Assembly (NCBI GenBank): GCA_900078375.1
Contig: FLQS01000025.1
Location: 16,479-80,478 of the forward strand
Reading direction: 5' to 3'
Source: an uncultured Mycobacterium sp.
Lineage (GTDB): Bacteria; Actinomycetota; Actinomycetes; Mycobacteriales; Mycobacteriaceae
Length of the DNA stretch: 64,000 nt
A program made the position numbers and the translations under genes. Positions 34,372 through 43,908 of this stretch are shown piece after piece (position 1 is the first letter of the stretch; each line of letters starts with the position of its first letter). The notes under the pieces are model-generated. The model worked only from the letters and a program-made list of their open reading frames with translations. It was not told where the DNA came from and did not search any database.

Positions 34372-34716
34372 TCAGTCCTTGGTGAGTCGGTCCGCGTCGC
34401 TGCCGGTGATTTCGGTGGCTCCCGACGCCACGTCATCGGCCTCGTCGTCGTCGGCCACCTCGGGCACGATCCGCTCGCGGACCGCCAGCTTCAGCCAGGT
34501 GGTCACGACGCCGGGGGCGATCTCCAGGTCAACCGTGTCGTCCGTGATCGCGGTGATGGTGGCGTGCAAACCGGAGGTGGTGGTCACCTCGTCGCCGACA
34601 GCGAGGGACTCGTGCAGGTCGATCGTGGCCTGCATGGCCTTGCGCTGACGCCGGGAGGCGAAATACATGAATGCGCCCATGATGACGATCAGGGGCAGAA
34701 ATACGAGCAGGTCCAT
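34372..34716 (-). CDS. yajC: Preprotein translocase subunit YajC
   Basis: 114 residues. One N-terminal membrane helix (FLPLIVIMGAFMYFAS) is followed by the RRQRKAMQ basic patch and the conserved soluble domain with GDEVTTTSGLHATITAI. An acidic tail (EVADDDEADDVASG) closes it. Forms SecDF-YajC. Upstream of secD by 75 bp in the same orientation. Confidence 0.95.
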   Translation of the reverse strand: MDLLVFLPLIVIMGAFMYFASRRQRKAMQATIDLHESLAVGDEVTTTSGLHATITAITDDTVDLEIAPGVVTTWLKLAVRERIVPEVADDDEADDVASGATEITGSDADRLTKD

Positions 34717-34847
34717 GGCGGCACGATTCTTTCGTATCGGGTGCTGGGTCAGCGCTCCGCGACCATCCGGTCACGCGCTTCATAGCTGCCCAGTCTGCCA
34801 TTGTCTTGGTTCGACTCCGACCGGCACCGTCGATGGAAGATGGTCAG

Positions 34848-35528
34848 ATGGACCTGATCGACACGTTGCGCAGCACCGGCTCGGTGCGCGACTTCACTGA
34901 TGAGCCGGTCGACGACGCGGTGCTGGGCCGCATTCTGGACACCGCGCGTTTTGCCCCCAGCGGGGCCAATGCGCAGGCCTGGCGGGTGGTGGTAGTCAAG
35001 GACCGCGCGATTCGGACCCGCCTGCGCGACCTCTATCTGCCACCGTGGGCGGACTATCTGACGTTGACGGCCGCCGGGCTCCGGCCGTGGTCGCCGGTCA
35101 ACAACCGCGACGCAGAGGCGGCCGCGCTGGCCGCGGGAACAGATGCCACGGTCGGCGGAATGGCCGCGCACCTCGACGAGGTCCCGGTGCTGCTGGCGGT
35201 GTTCGCCGATCTGTCCCAACTGGCCGCCGTGGATCGAGACCTCGACCGCTACTCGCTGGCCGGCGGCGCGTCGGTCTACCCGTTCGCGTGGAGCATCCTG
35301 CTGGCCGCGCGGGCCGAAGGCCTCGGCGGTGTGCTGACGACGATGCTCATCCGGGCTGAAGACGAGGTGAAGCGGCTGCTGGGCGCCGAAGATCCGCTGG
35401 TGCTGGCGGCGGTGATCGCGCTCGGCCACCCGGTTCGCCAGCCCCGCCGGCTCACTCGCCAACCCGTCGAATCGTTCACCACCGTCGACCGGGTCGACGG
35501 TTCGCCCTTCTTTCCCGACTCCCGCTAG
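34848..35528 (+). CDS. Nitroreductase-family flavoprotein
   Basis: 226 residues from the ATG at 34848 (an in-frame ATG at 34833 is possible). The FMN-binding nitroreductase pattern is present: RSTGSVRDFTDEPVDDAVL near the start, RFAPSGANAQAWRVVVV, and a C-terminal EGLGGVLTTML with the family glycine pair. It would use NAD(P)H to reduce a nitro, quinone or similar compound; substrate unknown. Divergent from yajC with 131 bp between starts. Confidence 0.85.
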   Translation: MDLIDTLRSTGSVRDFTDEPVDDAVLGRILDTARFAPSGANAQAWRVVVVKDRAIRTRLRDLYLPPWADYLTLTAAGLRPWSPVNNRDAEAAALAAGTDATVGGMAAHLDEVPVLLAVFADLSQLAAVDRDLDRYSLAGGASVYPFAWSILLAARAEGLGGVLTTMLIRAEDEVKRLLGAEDPLVLAAVIALGHPVRQPRRLTRQPVESFTTVDRVDGSPFFPDSR

Positions 35529-35538
35529 ACAGCCAACC

Positions 35539-35574
35539 GATTACGTCGATTTCGTCTCTCCTCACGACGTAATC
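35539..35574. repeat. Inverted repeat upstream of gabT
   Basis: GATTACGTCG (35539-35548) and CGACGTAATC (35565-35574), perfect 10-bp arms with 16 nt between. It starts 11 bp after the nitroreductase stop and ends 110 bp before gabT. It could terminate the first gene or be an operator for the gab unit. Confidence 0.5.
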
Positions 35575-35683
35575 CACCATTGATCACGCCCTCGAACCGG
35601 GTTTTCAGTTGCGTCGCGCGGTCGCCCGACTAGGCTCGGATGGCCCGCTTCGTGCAGTGCCGCCTTCGTCTAGGAGAACAGAA

Positions 35684-37024
35684 GTGACCACCCTCGAGCA
35701 GAGCCGCAAGCTCGTCACCGACATCCCCGGCCCCGCGTCCCTCGAGCTGTCCAAACGCCGGGTCGCCGCGGTGTCGCACGGTGTCGGTGTCACGATGCCG
35801 ATCTACGCCGCGCGCGCCGGCGGCGGCATCATCGAGGACGTCGACGGCAACCGGCTGATCGACCTGGGTTCCGGGATCGCGGTGACGACGATCGGCAATT
35901 CCTCGCCGCGGGTGGTCGAGGCGGTGCGCGCGCAGGTCGCCGACTTCACCCACACCTGCTTCATGGTGACGCCGTACGAGGAGTACATCGCTGTCGCCGA
36001 GCACCTCAACCGCCTCACTCCCGGCTCCTATGAGAAGCGCTCGGCGCTGTTCAATTCCGGGGCAGAAGCGGTGGAAAACGCGATCAAGATCGCGCGCGCC
36101 TACACCCGCAAGACCGCGGTGGTGGCCTTCGATCACGCCTACCACGGGCGCACCAACCTGACGATGGCGCTGACCGCCAAGTCGATGCCCTACAAGAGCG
36201 GCTTCGGGCCGTTCGCGCCGGAGGTCTACCGCGCCCCGATGTCGTACCCCTATCGCGACGGCCTGATCGACAAGGAGTGGGCCACCGACGGTGAATTGGC
36301 CGCCGAGCGGGCACTGACCGTGATCGACAAGCAGATCGGGGCGGCCAACCTCGCCGCCGTCGTCATCGAGCCGATCCAGGGCGAGGGCGGCTTCATCGTC
36401 CCCGCGCCCGGGTTCCTGCCGACGCTGCGGGCCTGGTGCTCCGACAACAACGTCGTGTTCATCGCCGACGAGGTGCAGACCGGTTTCGCTCGCACCGGCG
36501 CGATGTTCGCCTGCGAAGACGAGGGCATCGAGCCGGACCTGATCGTGACCGCGAAGGGCATTGCCGACGGCCTGCCGCTGGCGGCGGTGACTGGCCGCGC
36601 CGAAGTCATGGACGCCCCACACGTGAGCGGCCTCGGCGGCACGTACGGCGGTAACCCGGTGGCCTGCGCAGCCGCGCTGGCCACCATCGAGACCATCGAG
36701 CTCGACGGGCTGGTGGCACGGGCCAAGCAGATCGAAGCGGTGATGAAGGACAAGCTCGGCCGGATACAGGCCGACGACGACCGCATCGGCGATGTCCGTG
36801 GTCGCGGCGCGATGATCGCCGTCGAACTGGTGAAATCCGGTACCGGCGAACCGGATCCGGACCTCACCAAAACTCTGGCGGCCAAAGCTCATGCCCAGGG
36901 CGTGCTGGTGTTGACCTGTGGCACCTTCGGCAACGTGCTGCGCTTCCTGCCGCCGTTGACGATCAGCGACGAGCTGCTGCTCGAAGGACTCGGAGTGCTG
37001 GCCGCGATCCTCGCCGATCTCTGA
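35684..37024 (+). CDS. gabT: 4-aminobutyrate aminotransferase
   Basis: 446 residues from the GTG at 35684, preceded by AGGAG. Class III PLP aminotransferase: SGAEAVENAIKIARAYTRK, VVIEPIQGEGGF, FIADEVQTGFARTG and the PLP lysine in VTAKGIADGLPLAA. It transfers the amino group of GABA to 2-oxoglutarate, giving succinate semialdehyde. Followed 6 bp downstream by an aldehyde dehydrogenase that fits the same pathway; matches Rv2589 in M. tuberculosis by length and context. Confidence 0.92.
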   Translation: MTTLEQSRKLVTDIPGPASLELSKRRVAAVSHGVGVTMPIYAARAGGGIIEDVDGNRLIDLGSGIAVTTIGNSSPRVVEAVRAQVADFTHTCFMVTPYEEYIAVAEHLNRLTPGSYEKRSALFNSGAEAVENAIKIARAYTRKTAVVAFDHAYHGRTNLTMALTAKSMPYKSGFGPFAPEVYRAPMSYPYRDGLIDKEWATDGELAAERALTVIDKQIGAANLAAVVIEPIQGEGGFIVPAPGFLPTLRAWCSDNNVVFIADEVQTGFARTGAMFACEDEGIEPDLIVTAKGIADGLPLAAVTGRAEVMDAPHVSGLGGTYGGNPVACAAALATIETIELDGLVARAKQIEAVMKDKLGRIQADDDRIGDVRGRGAMIAVELVKSGTGEPDPDLTKTLAAKAHAQGVLVLTCGTFGNVLRFLPPLTISDELLLEGLGVLAAILADL

Positions 37025-37029
37025 GGCGG

Positions 37030-38466
37030 ATGATGACCACCGTCGAGAACTTCATCAACGGCGAGCTCGTCGACTCGGTCAGCGGCGGCACCATGCCGAT
37101 CGTCGACCCGTCGACCGGTGAAAAGTATGGCACCGCACCGATTTCCAACGAGCAGGACATCGACAACGCGTATGGGGCCGCCGCTGCGGCGTTCGCCGAC
37201 TGGAAACGCACCACGCCGTCGCATCGGCAGAAGGCGCTGCTGGGTTTCGCCGACGACGTCGAGAAAGCGGCCGCCGACCTGGTGGCCGCCGAAGGCCGCA
37301 ACACCGGCAAGCCCAACCATGTGACGGCGGCCGAGGAGATTCCTCCGATGGTCGACCAGATCCGGTTCTTCGCCGGTGCGGCAAGGATTTTGGAGGGCAA
37401 GTCGGCCGGTGAATACCTGGCCGATCACACGTCGTGGATCCGCCGCGAGCCGGTCGGGGTGATCGGCCAGGTCGCCCCGTGGAATTACCCGATGATGATG
37501 GCGATCTGGAAGTTCTGTCCGGCCATCGCCGCGGGCAACACCGTCGTGCTCAAGCCCAGCGACACCACACCGGTGACCACCGTGATGCTGGCGGAGATCG
37601 CCGCCAAGCACTTCGGGCCCGGCGTTCTCAACGTCGTGTGCGGCGACCGGGTGACCGGCGCCGCGGTCGTCGCGCACCCGACCCCGCAGATGGTGTCGAT
37701 CACCGGGTCGGTCGCCGCCGGCCGCGCGGTCGCGGTCAGCGCGGGTGGACATCTCAAGCGCACTCACCTCGAGCTGGGCGGCAAGGCACCGGTGATCGTG
37801 TTCGACGACGCCGATATCGCCACCGCCGCAGCGGGAATCGCGACCGCCGGCTACTTCAACGCCGGGCAGGACTGCACCGCGGCCACCCGGGTGCTGGCTC
37901 GCGCCGGCGTCGCCGAAGAACTGACCGCCGCACTGGCCGAACAGGCCAAGGGCGCGGCCACCACCTTCGGCCGCCCGGCCGACGATCAGGACGCCTGGGT
38001 GCCGCCGGTCAACAACCCCAACCAGCTCGACCGGGTGCTCGGCTTCCTGGCCGACGTGCCGTCGCACGCGACGGTCGCCGCCGGCGGAAACCGTCAGGGC
38101 AACAAGGGTTTCTACGTCGAGCCGACCGTGATCGGTGGTCTGCGCCAGGATGACCGGCAGGTCCAGGAGGAGATCTTCGGGCCGGTCATCACCGTGCAGT
38201 CGTTCGCTGACGAGGACGAGGCGATCCGCTGGGCCAACGGCACCGAGTACGGGCTGGCGTCCTCGGTGTGGACCAAGGACGTCTCCCGCGCGATCCGGGT
38301 GTCCAATGCGCTCGACTTCGGCTGCGTCTGGATCAACACCCATATCCCGCTGGTCGCCGAGATGCCGCACGGCGGCTACAAGGCTTCAGGGCATGGCAAG
38401 GATCTGTCGATGTACGGCTTCGAGGACTACACCCGCATCAAGCACGTGATGGCCTACACCGGCTGA
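37030..38466 (+). CDS. Aldehyde dehydrogenase, gamma-aminobutyraldehyde type
   Basis: 478 residues (start ATG 37030 or 37033). NAD-dependent ALDH order: WNYPMMMAIWKFCPAIAAGN and LKPSDTTP in the cofactor region, catalytic glutamate in HLELGGKAP and catalytic cysteine in NAGQDCTAATR (about residue 284), and the C-terminal HGGYKASGHGKDLSMYGFED typical of the gamma-aminobutyraldehyde and betaine aldehyde groups. It would oxidise gamma-aminobutyraldehyde to GABA, feeding gabT, so the pair may serve putrescine breakdown. Confidence 0.88.
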   Translation: MMTTVENFINGELVDSVSGGTMPIVDPSTGEKYGTAPISNEQDIDNAYGAAAAAFADWKRTTPSHRQKALLGFADDVEKAAADLVAAEGRNTGKPNHVTAAEEIPPMVDQIRFFAGAARILEGKSAGEYLADHTSWIRREPVGVIGQVAPWNYPMMMAIWKFCPAIAAGNTVVLKPSDTTPVTTVMLAEIAAKHFGPGVLNVVCGDRVTGAAVVAHPTPQMVSITGSVAAGRAVAVSAGGHLKRTHLELGGKAPVIVFDDADIATAAAGIATAGYFNAGQDCTAATRVLARAGVAEELTAALAEQAKGAATTFGRPADDQDAWVPPVNNPNQLDRVLGFLADVPSHATVAAGGNRQGNKGFYVEPTVIGGLRQDDRQVQEEIFGPVITVQSFADEDEAIRWANGTEYGLASSVWTKDVSRAIRVSNALDFGCVWINTHIPLVAEMPHGGYKASGHGKDLSMYGFEDYTRIKHVMAYTG

Positions 38467-38491
38467 GCGCGAGTGTGCTCAACAACAACTC

Positions 38492-39157
38492 TCAGTGCGC
38501 GACGGGTGTCCGGCGCGACCCGCCGAACATGTGTCGCCACCCGCGATGCCGGTGCTCGTCATCGACTTCGTCCAGGGGGCGATGGCGCCGCGGCGCCTCG
38601 ATGACCGTTGTCGCGGCCGTATCATGCTCGGCGACAAGGGGTTCGGAAACCGCGGGCCGCTGCGCGTAACGAACGTCACGCAGGCTGCGCACCGACACCC
38701 GGCCCAGCGCCATCGCCCCGAAGAAGATGATCAGGGCGCCCAAGCCGGTGAAGAAGCCCAGCTCGATCGCCAACTGTCCGGCAGTGGTGTTGGACACCGG
38801 CGAGCCAAAGTCCAGCTGCAACGGGCTGGCGAAGAGCCGCCCCACCACGAACCAGGTGCCCGCGACGACCGCGAGCCAGCCGCCGAACATGGCAGTCGCC
38901 CGATTGCGTGACATGAGTAACAGCACGCCGCCCAGCACCGTCACCGCACCGGGGAGAACCTCCAGCCAGCCGCGCGCCGAGGTCCACGTCCACGCGAAAC
39001 CGGGGTCGTAGGCGAAGTTGAAGTACGGCCCAACAAACGGAATCAGCGCGCCCCACGCACCCAACAGGATGAGCAGGAAACCGCTTGCCGCACCACGGCT
39101 GCGCGCGATCTCCATCCGGCCCACACCAGTATCGATGCGGGAATCTACGTCTTTCAT
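38492..39157 (-). CDS. Multi-helix membrane protein of unknown function
   Basis: 221 residues with four predicted transmembrane helices (GFLLILLGAWGALIPFVGPY, LPGAVTVLGGVLLLM, AMFGGWLAVVAGTWFVVG and GFFTGLGALIIFFGAMAL), then a cytoplasmic tail rich in Arg, His and acidic residues. Such short membrane proteins are common in mycobacteria; I do not recognise the family. Divergent from the car gene, and convergent with the aldehyde dehydrogenase gene. Confidence 0.72.
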   Translation of the reverse strand: MKDVDSRIDTGVGRMEIARSRGAASGFLLILLGAWGALIPFVGPYFNFAYDPGFAWTWTSARGWLEVLPGAVTVLGGVLLLMSRNRATAMFGGWLAVVAGTWFVVGRLFASPLQLDFGSPVSNTTAGQLAIELGFFTGLGALIIFFGAMALGRVSVRSLRDVRYAQRPAVSEPLVAEHDTAATTVIEAPRRHRPLDEVDDEHRHRGWRHMFGGSRRTPVAH

Positions 39158-39289
39158 GACGCCTCCTTGCCTCAGGGGTTATCCCCGTGATGAGGCACGG
39201 GTACCCCTGCGGCGAGAGCCTCTAACAGGGTCCATCACAGACAACGGAGAGCAAGTTCACAGCCATATCCGAGCGTCAGCGGGGAATAC

Positions 39290-39306
39290 CGTTAGCTTTG
39301 CTAACG
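39290..39306. promoter_or_regulatory. Dyad in car promoter region
   Basis: CGTTAGC (39290-39296) and GCTAACG (39300-39306), perfect 7-bp arms with a 3-bp spacer, 72 bp upstream of the car start. A TAGTTTTGATTGGG stretch follows. Candidate operator or short hairpin; no neighbouring regulator gene makes an obvious partner. Confidence 0.45.
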
Positions 39307-39377
39307 TAGTTTTGATTGGGCGCAACGAAGCGCCCCCACTCTTTCTCGTTTCTCTAGCTTGTTAATGGAGTTCCGTC

Positions 39378-42300
39378 ATGTCGACTGATACTCGCGAAGC
39401 CCGGTTCGAGCAGCGCGTCGCAGGCCTCTACGCGACCGACCCGCAGTTCACCGCCGCCACGCCCGATCCCACCGTCACCGCGGCCGCCGCCCAACCGGGC
39501 CTGAGCCTGCCCCAGATCATCAAGACCGTCTTCGACGGCTACGCCGACCGCCCCGCGGTCGGCCAGCGTGTCGTGCGGTTCGTCGAGGACCCACAGACGC
39601 ATCGCACCACCGCCGAGCTGGTGGCCCAGTTCGAAACCATCACCTACCGCGAGCTCTGGGACCGCGTGCAGGCGGTCGCCGGCGCCTGGTCCGGCCGCGC
39701 CGTCCACACCGGTGACCGGGTGGCCATCCTGGGCTTCACCAGCGTCGACTACACCACCATCGACCTCGCACTGACCCAATTGGGTGCGGTGTCCGTGCCG
39801 CTGCAGTCCAGCGCCGGCGCCACCCAGCTGCAACCGATCGTCACCGAGACCGCACCGACGGTGATCGCATCGAGCATCGACAATCTTGACGACGCCGTCG
39901 ACCTCGTGCTCGCCGGGCCGGCACCGAAACTGTTGGTGGTCTTCGACGTCCGGTCCGAGGTCGACGATCAGCGCGAGTCGCTGGCCGCCGCCCGGGACCG
40001 GCTGGCCGGCACCCAGGTCACGGTGACCACCCTCGCTGACGAAATCGCCTATGGCACCGGCCGTTCGGTCGAGCCGGCCGCAACCACCGACGCCGACCCG
40101 CTGGCCCTGCTGATCTACACCTCCGGTAGCACCGGCGCCCCGAAGGGCGCCATCTACCCTGCTCAGAAGGTCGCCGACATGTGGGGTGCCGCGGCCGCGC
40201 ACTGGGATGACCGCCTCGGCGGGTACCCGGCGATCGTGCTGAGCTTCATGCCGATGAGCCACGTGATGGGCCGCGGCGCGCTCTACGGCACGCTGAGCAC
40301 CGGTGGCACAGTCTATTTCGCCGCCCGCCCCGACTTGTCGACGTTCCTCGAAGACCTGGCGCTGACCCGCCCTACCCAGCTGAATCTGGTTCCGCGGGTG
40401 TGGGACATGATCCACCAAGAGGTGCAAAGCCAGGTCGACCGGCAATCGGCTGAGGAGGCGCAGGTGCTGGCCGAACAGCGCAACAGCCTGCTGGGCGGCC
40501 GGTTCGTCTCGGTGATGACCGGCTCGGCCCCGATCGCGCCCGAACTCAAGGCGTGGGTCGAGAGATTCCTGGACATGCACCTGATCGAGGGGTACGGCTC
40601 CACCGAAGCGGGTGCGGTGTTCGTCGACGGCGTGGTGCGCCGTCCCCCGGTCACCGACTACAAGCTGGTCGACGTTCCCGACCTGGGCTACTTCGGCACC
40701 GACCTACCGCATCCGCGCGGTGAGCTGCTGGTCAAGACAACGCAGCTGTTCCCGGGCTACTACAAGCGTCCTGACGTGACCGCCGCGATGTTCGACGAGG
40801 ACGGGTTCTATCGCACCGGCGACATCGTCGCCGAGACCGCCCCCGATCATCTGCGATACGTCGACCGGCGCAACAATGTCCTCAAACTCTCCCAGGGCGA
40901 GTTCGTCACGGTGTCGAAGCTGGAAGCCGCCTTCCTGGGCAGCCCGCTGGTGCACCAGATCTACTTGTACGGCAACAGCGCCCGGCCCTACCTGCTGGCC
41001 GTCGTCGTGCCCACCGCCGAGGTCGCGGCCGGGCACGATGCGGCGGAGCTCAAGTCACTGATCGGTGAATCGCTCCAGGACGTGGCGCGCACCACCGGCT
41101 TGCAGTCCTACGAGATCCCGCGCGACTTCCTCATCGAGACAACGCCTTTCACCGTCGAGAACGGCCTGCTGACCGGCATCCGCAAGCTCGCGTGGCCGCG
41201 GCTGAAGGAACGGTACGGTTCTGCACTGGAACAGCTCTACGCCGACCTGGCCGACGGGCAGGCCGACGAGCTGCGCGCACTTCGGCAGAGCGGCGCCGAC
41301 GCCCCAGCCCTGGCGACCATCACCCGTGCGGCCGGCGCACTGCTGGGCGCCGCGGCCGCTGACCTTGCGCCCGACGCCCACTTCACCGATCTGGGCGGAG
41401 ATTCGCTGTCAGCGTTGACATTCGCCAACCTGCTCAACGAGATCTTCGAGATCGAGGTGCCGGTGGGCGTCATCGTCAGCCCGGCCAACGACCTGCAGGC
41501 GATCGCCGGTTACATCGAAGCCGAACGGAGCTCGGGGAGCAAGCGACCGACATTCGCCTCGGTTCACGGTGCCGGTGCTACCGAAGCCCACGCCAGCGAT
41601 CTGACGCTAGACCGCTTCATCGATGCCGCGACACTGGCCGCCGCGCCGCACCTGCCTGGCCCGAGCAGCGAAATCCGCACCGTACTGCTCACCGGCGCAA
41701 CCGGATTCCTGGGCCGTTATCTGGCCCTGGAATGGCTGGAACGGATGAGTCTGGTCGGCGGCAAGGTCATCGCCCTGGTGCGCGCCCGCAACGATGATGA
41801 GGCGAGGGTCCGCCTCGACGCCACCTTCGACAGCGGGGATCCCAAGCTGCTGGCGCACTTTTCCGAACTGGCCGCAGGGCATCTCGAGGTCATCGCCGGT
41901 GACAAGGGCGAGGAAAACCTCGGCCTGGATGCCCAGACATGGCAGCGGCTGGCCGATACCGTCGATCTGATCGTCGATCCTGCCGCCCTGGTCAATCACG
42001 TTCTTCCATATCGGGAGTTGTTCGGCCCCAACGCTGTTGGCACCGCTGAGCTGATCCGGATCGCGCTGACCACCAAGGTGAAGCCGTTCGTCTATGTCTC
42101 GACGATCGGCGTCGGCGCCGGTATCACGCCGGGACAGTTCGTCGAGGACGGCGATATCCGCTCGATCAGCCCCACCAGGGCGGTCGACGACTCCTACGCC
42201 AACGGTTACGGCAACAGCAAGTGGGCCGGCGAAGTGCTGCTGCGCGAGGCCAACGACCTGTGCGGCCTTCCCGTTTCGGTGTTCCGCTGCGACATGATCC

Positions 42301-42866
42301 TGGCCGACACCACCTACGGCGGTCAGCTCAACCTGCCCGACATGTTCACCCGGATGATCCTGAGCCTGGTGGCCACCGGCATCGCTCCGGCGTCGTTCTA
42401 TGAGCTCGACGCCGACGGCAACCGACAACGTGCCCACTACGACGGCCTGCCCGTTGAGTTCATCGCCGAGGCGATATCCACACTGGGTGCTCAGGTCACC
42501 GAAGGATTCGAGACGTATCACGTCATGAACCCCTACGACGACGGCATCGGGCTCGACGAGTTCGTCGACTGGCTGGCCGACGCCGGCTATCCGATCCAGC
42601 GGATCAGTGAATACAGTGCGTGGCTGCAGCGGTTCGAAACCTCGATGCGGGCACTGCCCGACCGCCAGCGTCAGTACTCACTTCTTCCGTTGCTGCACAA
42701 CTATCAGCGACCGGAGCGGCCGGTCCGCGGATCGATCGCCCCGACCGAGCGGTTCCGAAGCGCGGTTCAGGACGCGAAAATCGGCCCGGACAAAGACATT
42801 CCGCATGTCACGCCGGAAGTCATCGTCAAGTACGTGACCGATCTACAGCTGCTGGGTCTGCGGTAG
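39378..42866 (+). CDS. car: Carboxylic acid reductase (A-T-R), FadD9-like
   Basis: 1162 residues. An adenylation domain has the AMP-binding signature YTSGSTGAPKGAIYP at about residues 246-262, a peptidyl-carrier domain has LGGDSLSAL with the phosphopantetheine serine at 676, and a C-terminal reductase domain has the NADP motif LTGATGFLGRYL near residues 771-782 and the SDR tyrosine/lysine pattern YANGYGNSKWAGE. It reduces carboxylic acids to aldehydes with ATP and NADPH after 4'-phosphopantetheinylation. Corresponds to M. tuberculosis Rv2590 (fadD9). A dyad lies in its promoter; the activating transferase is not in the window. Confidence 0.95.
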   Translation: MSTDTREARFEQRVAGLYATDPQFTAATPDPTVTAAAAQPGLSLPQIIKTVFDGYADRPAVGQRVVRFVEDPQTHRTTAELVAQFETITYRELWDRVQAVAGAWSGRAVHTGDRVAILGFTSVDYTTIDLALTQLGAVSVPLQSSAGATQLQPIVTETAPTVIASSIDNLDDAVDLVLAGPAPKLLVVFDVRSEVDDQRESLAAARDRLAGTQVTVTTLADEIAYGTGRSVEPAATTDADPLALLIYTSGSTGAPKGAIYPAQKVADMWGAAAAHWDDRLGGYPAIVLSFMPMSHVMGRGALYGTLSTGGTVYFAARPDLSTFLEDLALTRPTQLNLVPRVWDMIHQEVQSQVDRQSAEEAQVLAEQRNSLLGGRFVSVMTGSAPIAPELKAWVERFLDMHLIEGYGSTEAGAVFVDGVVRRPPVTDYKLVDVPDLGYFGTDLPHPRGELLVKTTQLFPGYYKRPDVTAAMFDEDGFYRTGDIVAETAPDHLRYVDRRNNVLKLSQGEFVTVSKLEAAFLGSPLVHQIYLYGNSARPYLLAVVVPTAEVAAGHDAAELKSLIGESLQDVARTTGLQSYEIPRDFLIETTPFTVENGLLTGIRKLAWPRLKERYGSALEQLYADLADGQADELRALRQSGADAPALATITRAAGALLGAAAADLAPDAHFTDLGGDSLSALTFANLLNEIFEIEVPVGVIVSPANDLQAIAGYIEAERSSGSKRPTFASVHGAGATEAHASDLTLDRFIDAATLAAAPHLPGPSSEIRTVLLTGATGFLGRYLALEWLERMSLVGGKVIALVRARNDDEARVRLDATFDSGDPKLLAHFSELAAGHLEVIAGDKGEENLGLDAQTWQRLADTVDLIVDPAALVNHVLPYRELFGPNAVGTAELIRIALTTKVKPFVYVSTIGVGAGITPGQFVEDGDIRSISPTRAVDDSYANGYGNSKWAGEVLLREANDLCGLPVSVFRCDMILADTTYGGQLNLPDMFTRMILSLVATGIAPASFYELDADGNRQRAHYDGLPVEFIAEAISTLGAQVTEGFETYHVMNPYDDGIGLDEFVDWLADAGYPIQRISEYSAWLQRFETSMRALPDRQRQYSLLPLLHNYQRPERPVRGSIAPTERFRSAVQDAKIGPDKDIPHVTPEVIVKYVTDLQLLGLR

Positions 42867-42870
42867 CGCA

Positions 42871-43782
42871 CTAGCCCGCTCGCCGGACCTGATCGATGAC
42901 CTCAATGATGTTGTCGGCGACGAACTTCGGCTGATACAGCATCATGTTGTGGCCGCTGCCGGTCGCGACGATGTTCGTGGTGCCCAGCGCCGCCGCCAGC
43001 ATGTCGTTGGCTTGGTGGATCTGCGCCAGCGTGTAGTTCTCCGGCGTCAGCGCTTCGGGTGCCGCGAACTTGTCGGCGCTGAGCACGATCGCCGGAATAT
43101 GTCGCAGCGGCGGCGCATCCCTCACGGCGGCAATCGCTTCGAGGATGAGCACGCCCTCTCCCCCTGGCTCTGACGGCTGCCTACTGTCGCGCTCCCACGC
43201 GGCGTTCTGCACCGGAGTACCCAGGCCCGGCAGAAATTCCGACACGCCGTCGACCATCACGATGCCCGCCACCAGATCAGGATGGGTGCGCGCCAGCAGG
43301 TCGAGGATGAGACCGCCGTAGGAGTGCGCCACGAAAACGAACGGACCCGGAAGGTGAGCTGCGGTGATCAGCGCAACGACGTCACCGACGTCCTCCTGCA
43401 CGGTATGCGGTTGCGGTGCGGGAGTGGACTGGTCGATGCCGTCCGGCCGGGTATTCGGCCGGTCATAGGCACACACCTGCGTCGCCTTCGCGACGGACGG
43501 CTGCACCGCATCCGAGCTGGGTGTCAGCCGTGCTTCGCCAATGATGTCGTAGGGCGACGAGCGGATCGGATCCTCCGGCGGGACCACGTAGTTCCACGCC
43601 TGCGCGTAGCTTCCCTTGCCCGGGATGATGAAGACCGTCGGCGAGCCACTTCCCTGGCACTGCAGGTAGAGCTGCCTGCCGCCGCCGATGTCGACCAGCC
43701 GCCCGGTCGGTTCGGCGGAGCTGCGGGCGCACCCCGTCACCGCGATCAGAACGAGGCACAGCACGGCCAGCGTTCGCCTCAC
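42871..43782 (-). CDS. Alpha/beta-hydrolase lipoprotein
   Basis: 303 residues. The signal peptide ends with a lipobox-like VTGC (Cys18), so it is probably anchored at the membrane. The hydrolase core has the strand PTVFIIPGKGSYAQAWNYV, the nucleophile elbow in VAHSYGGLILD (AHSYG instead of canonical GxSxG), an acid in MVDGVSEFLPGLG, and a late histidine in GSGHNMMLYQ. Substrate unknown. Convergent with car (4 bp gap) and divergent from the diguanylate cyclase gene. Confidence 0.82.
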   Translation of the reverse strand: MRRTLAVLCLVLIAVTGCARSSAEPTGRLVDIGGGRQLYLQCQGSGSPTVFIIPGKGSYAQAWNYVVPPEDPIRSSPYDIIGEARLTPSSDAVQPSVAKATQVCAYDRPNTRPDGIDQSTPAPQPHTVQEDVGDVVALITAAHLPGPFVFVAHSYGGLILDLLARTHPDLVAGIVMVDGVSEFLPGLGTPVQNAAWERDSRQPSEPGGEGVLILEAIAAVRDAPPLRHIPAIVLSADKFAAPEALTPENYTLAQIHQANDMLAAALGTTNIVATGSGHNMMLYQPKFVADNIIEVIDQVRRAG

Positions 43783-43908
43783 ACGGCGACGCTACAACGC
43801 AGCACAGACATCGCGGCGGTACTTGCTCAGGCAACCAAGGGATTCGACCGGTACTATTCCAGCTCAGGCTTTCAGCCCTCGGGACGGGCGCGGCCGGCTT
43901 GGGAGCAT

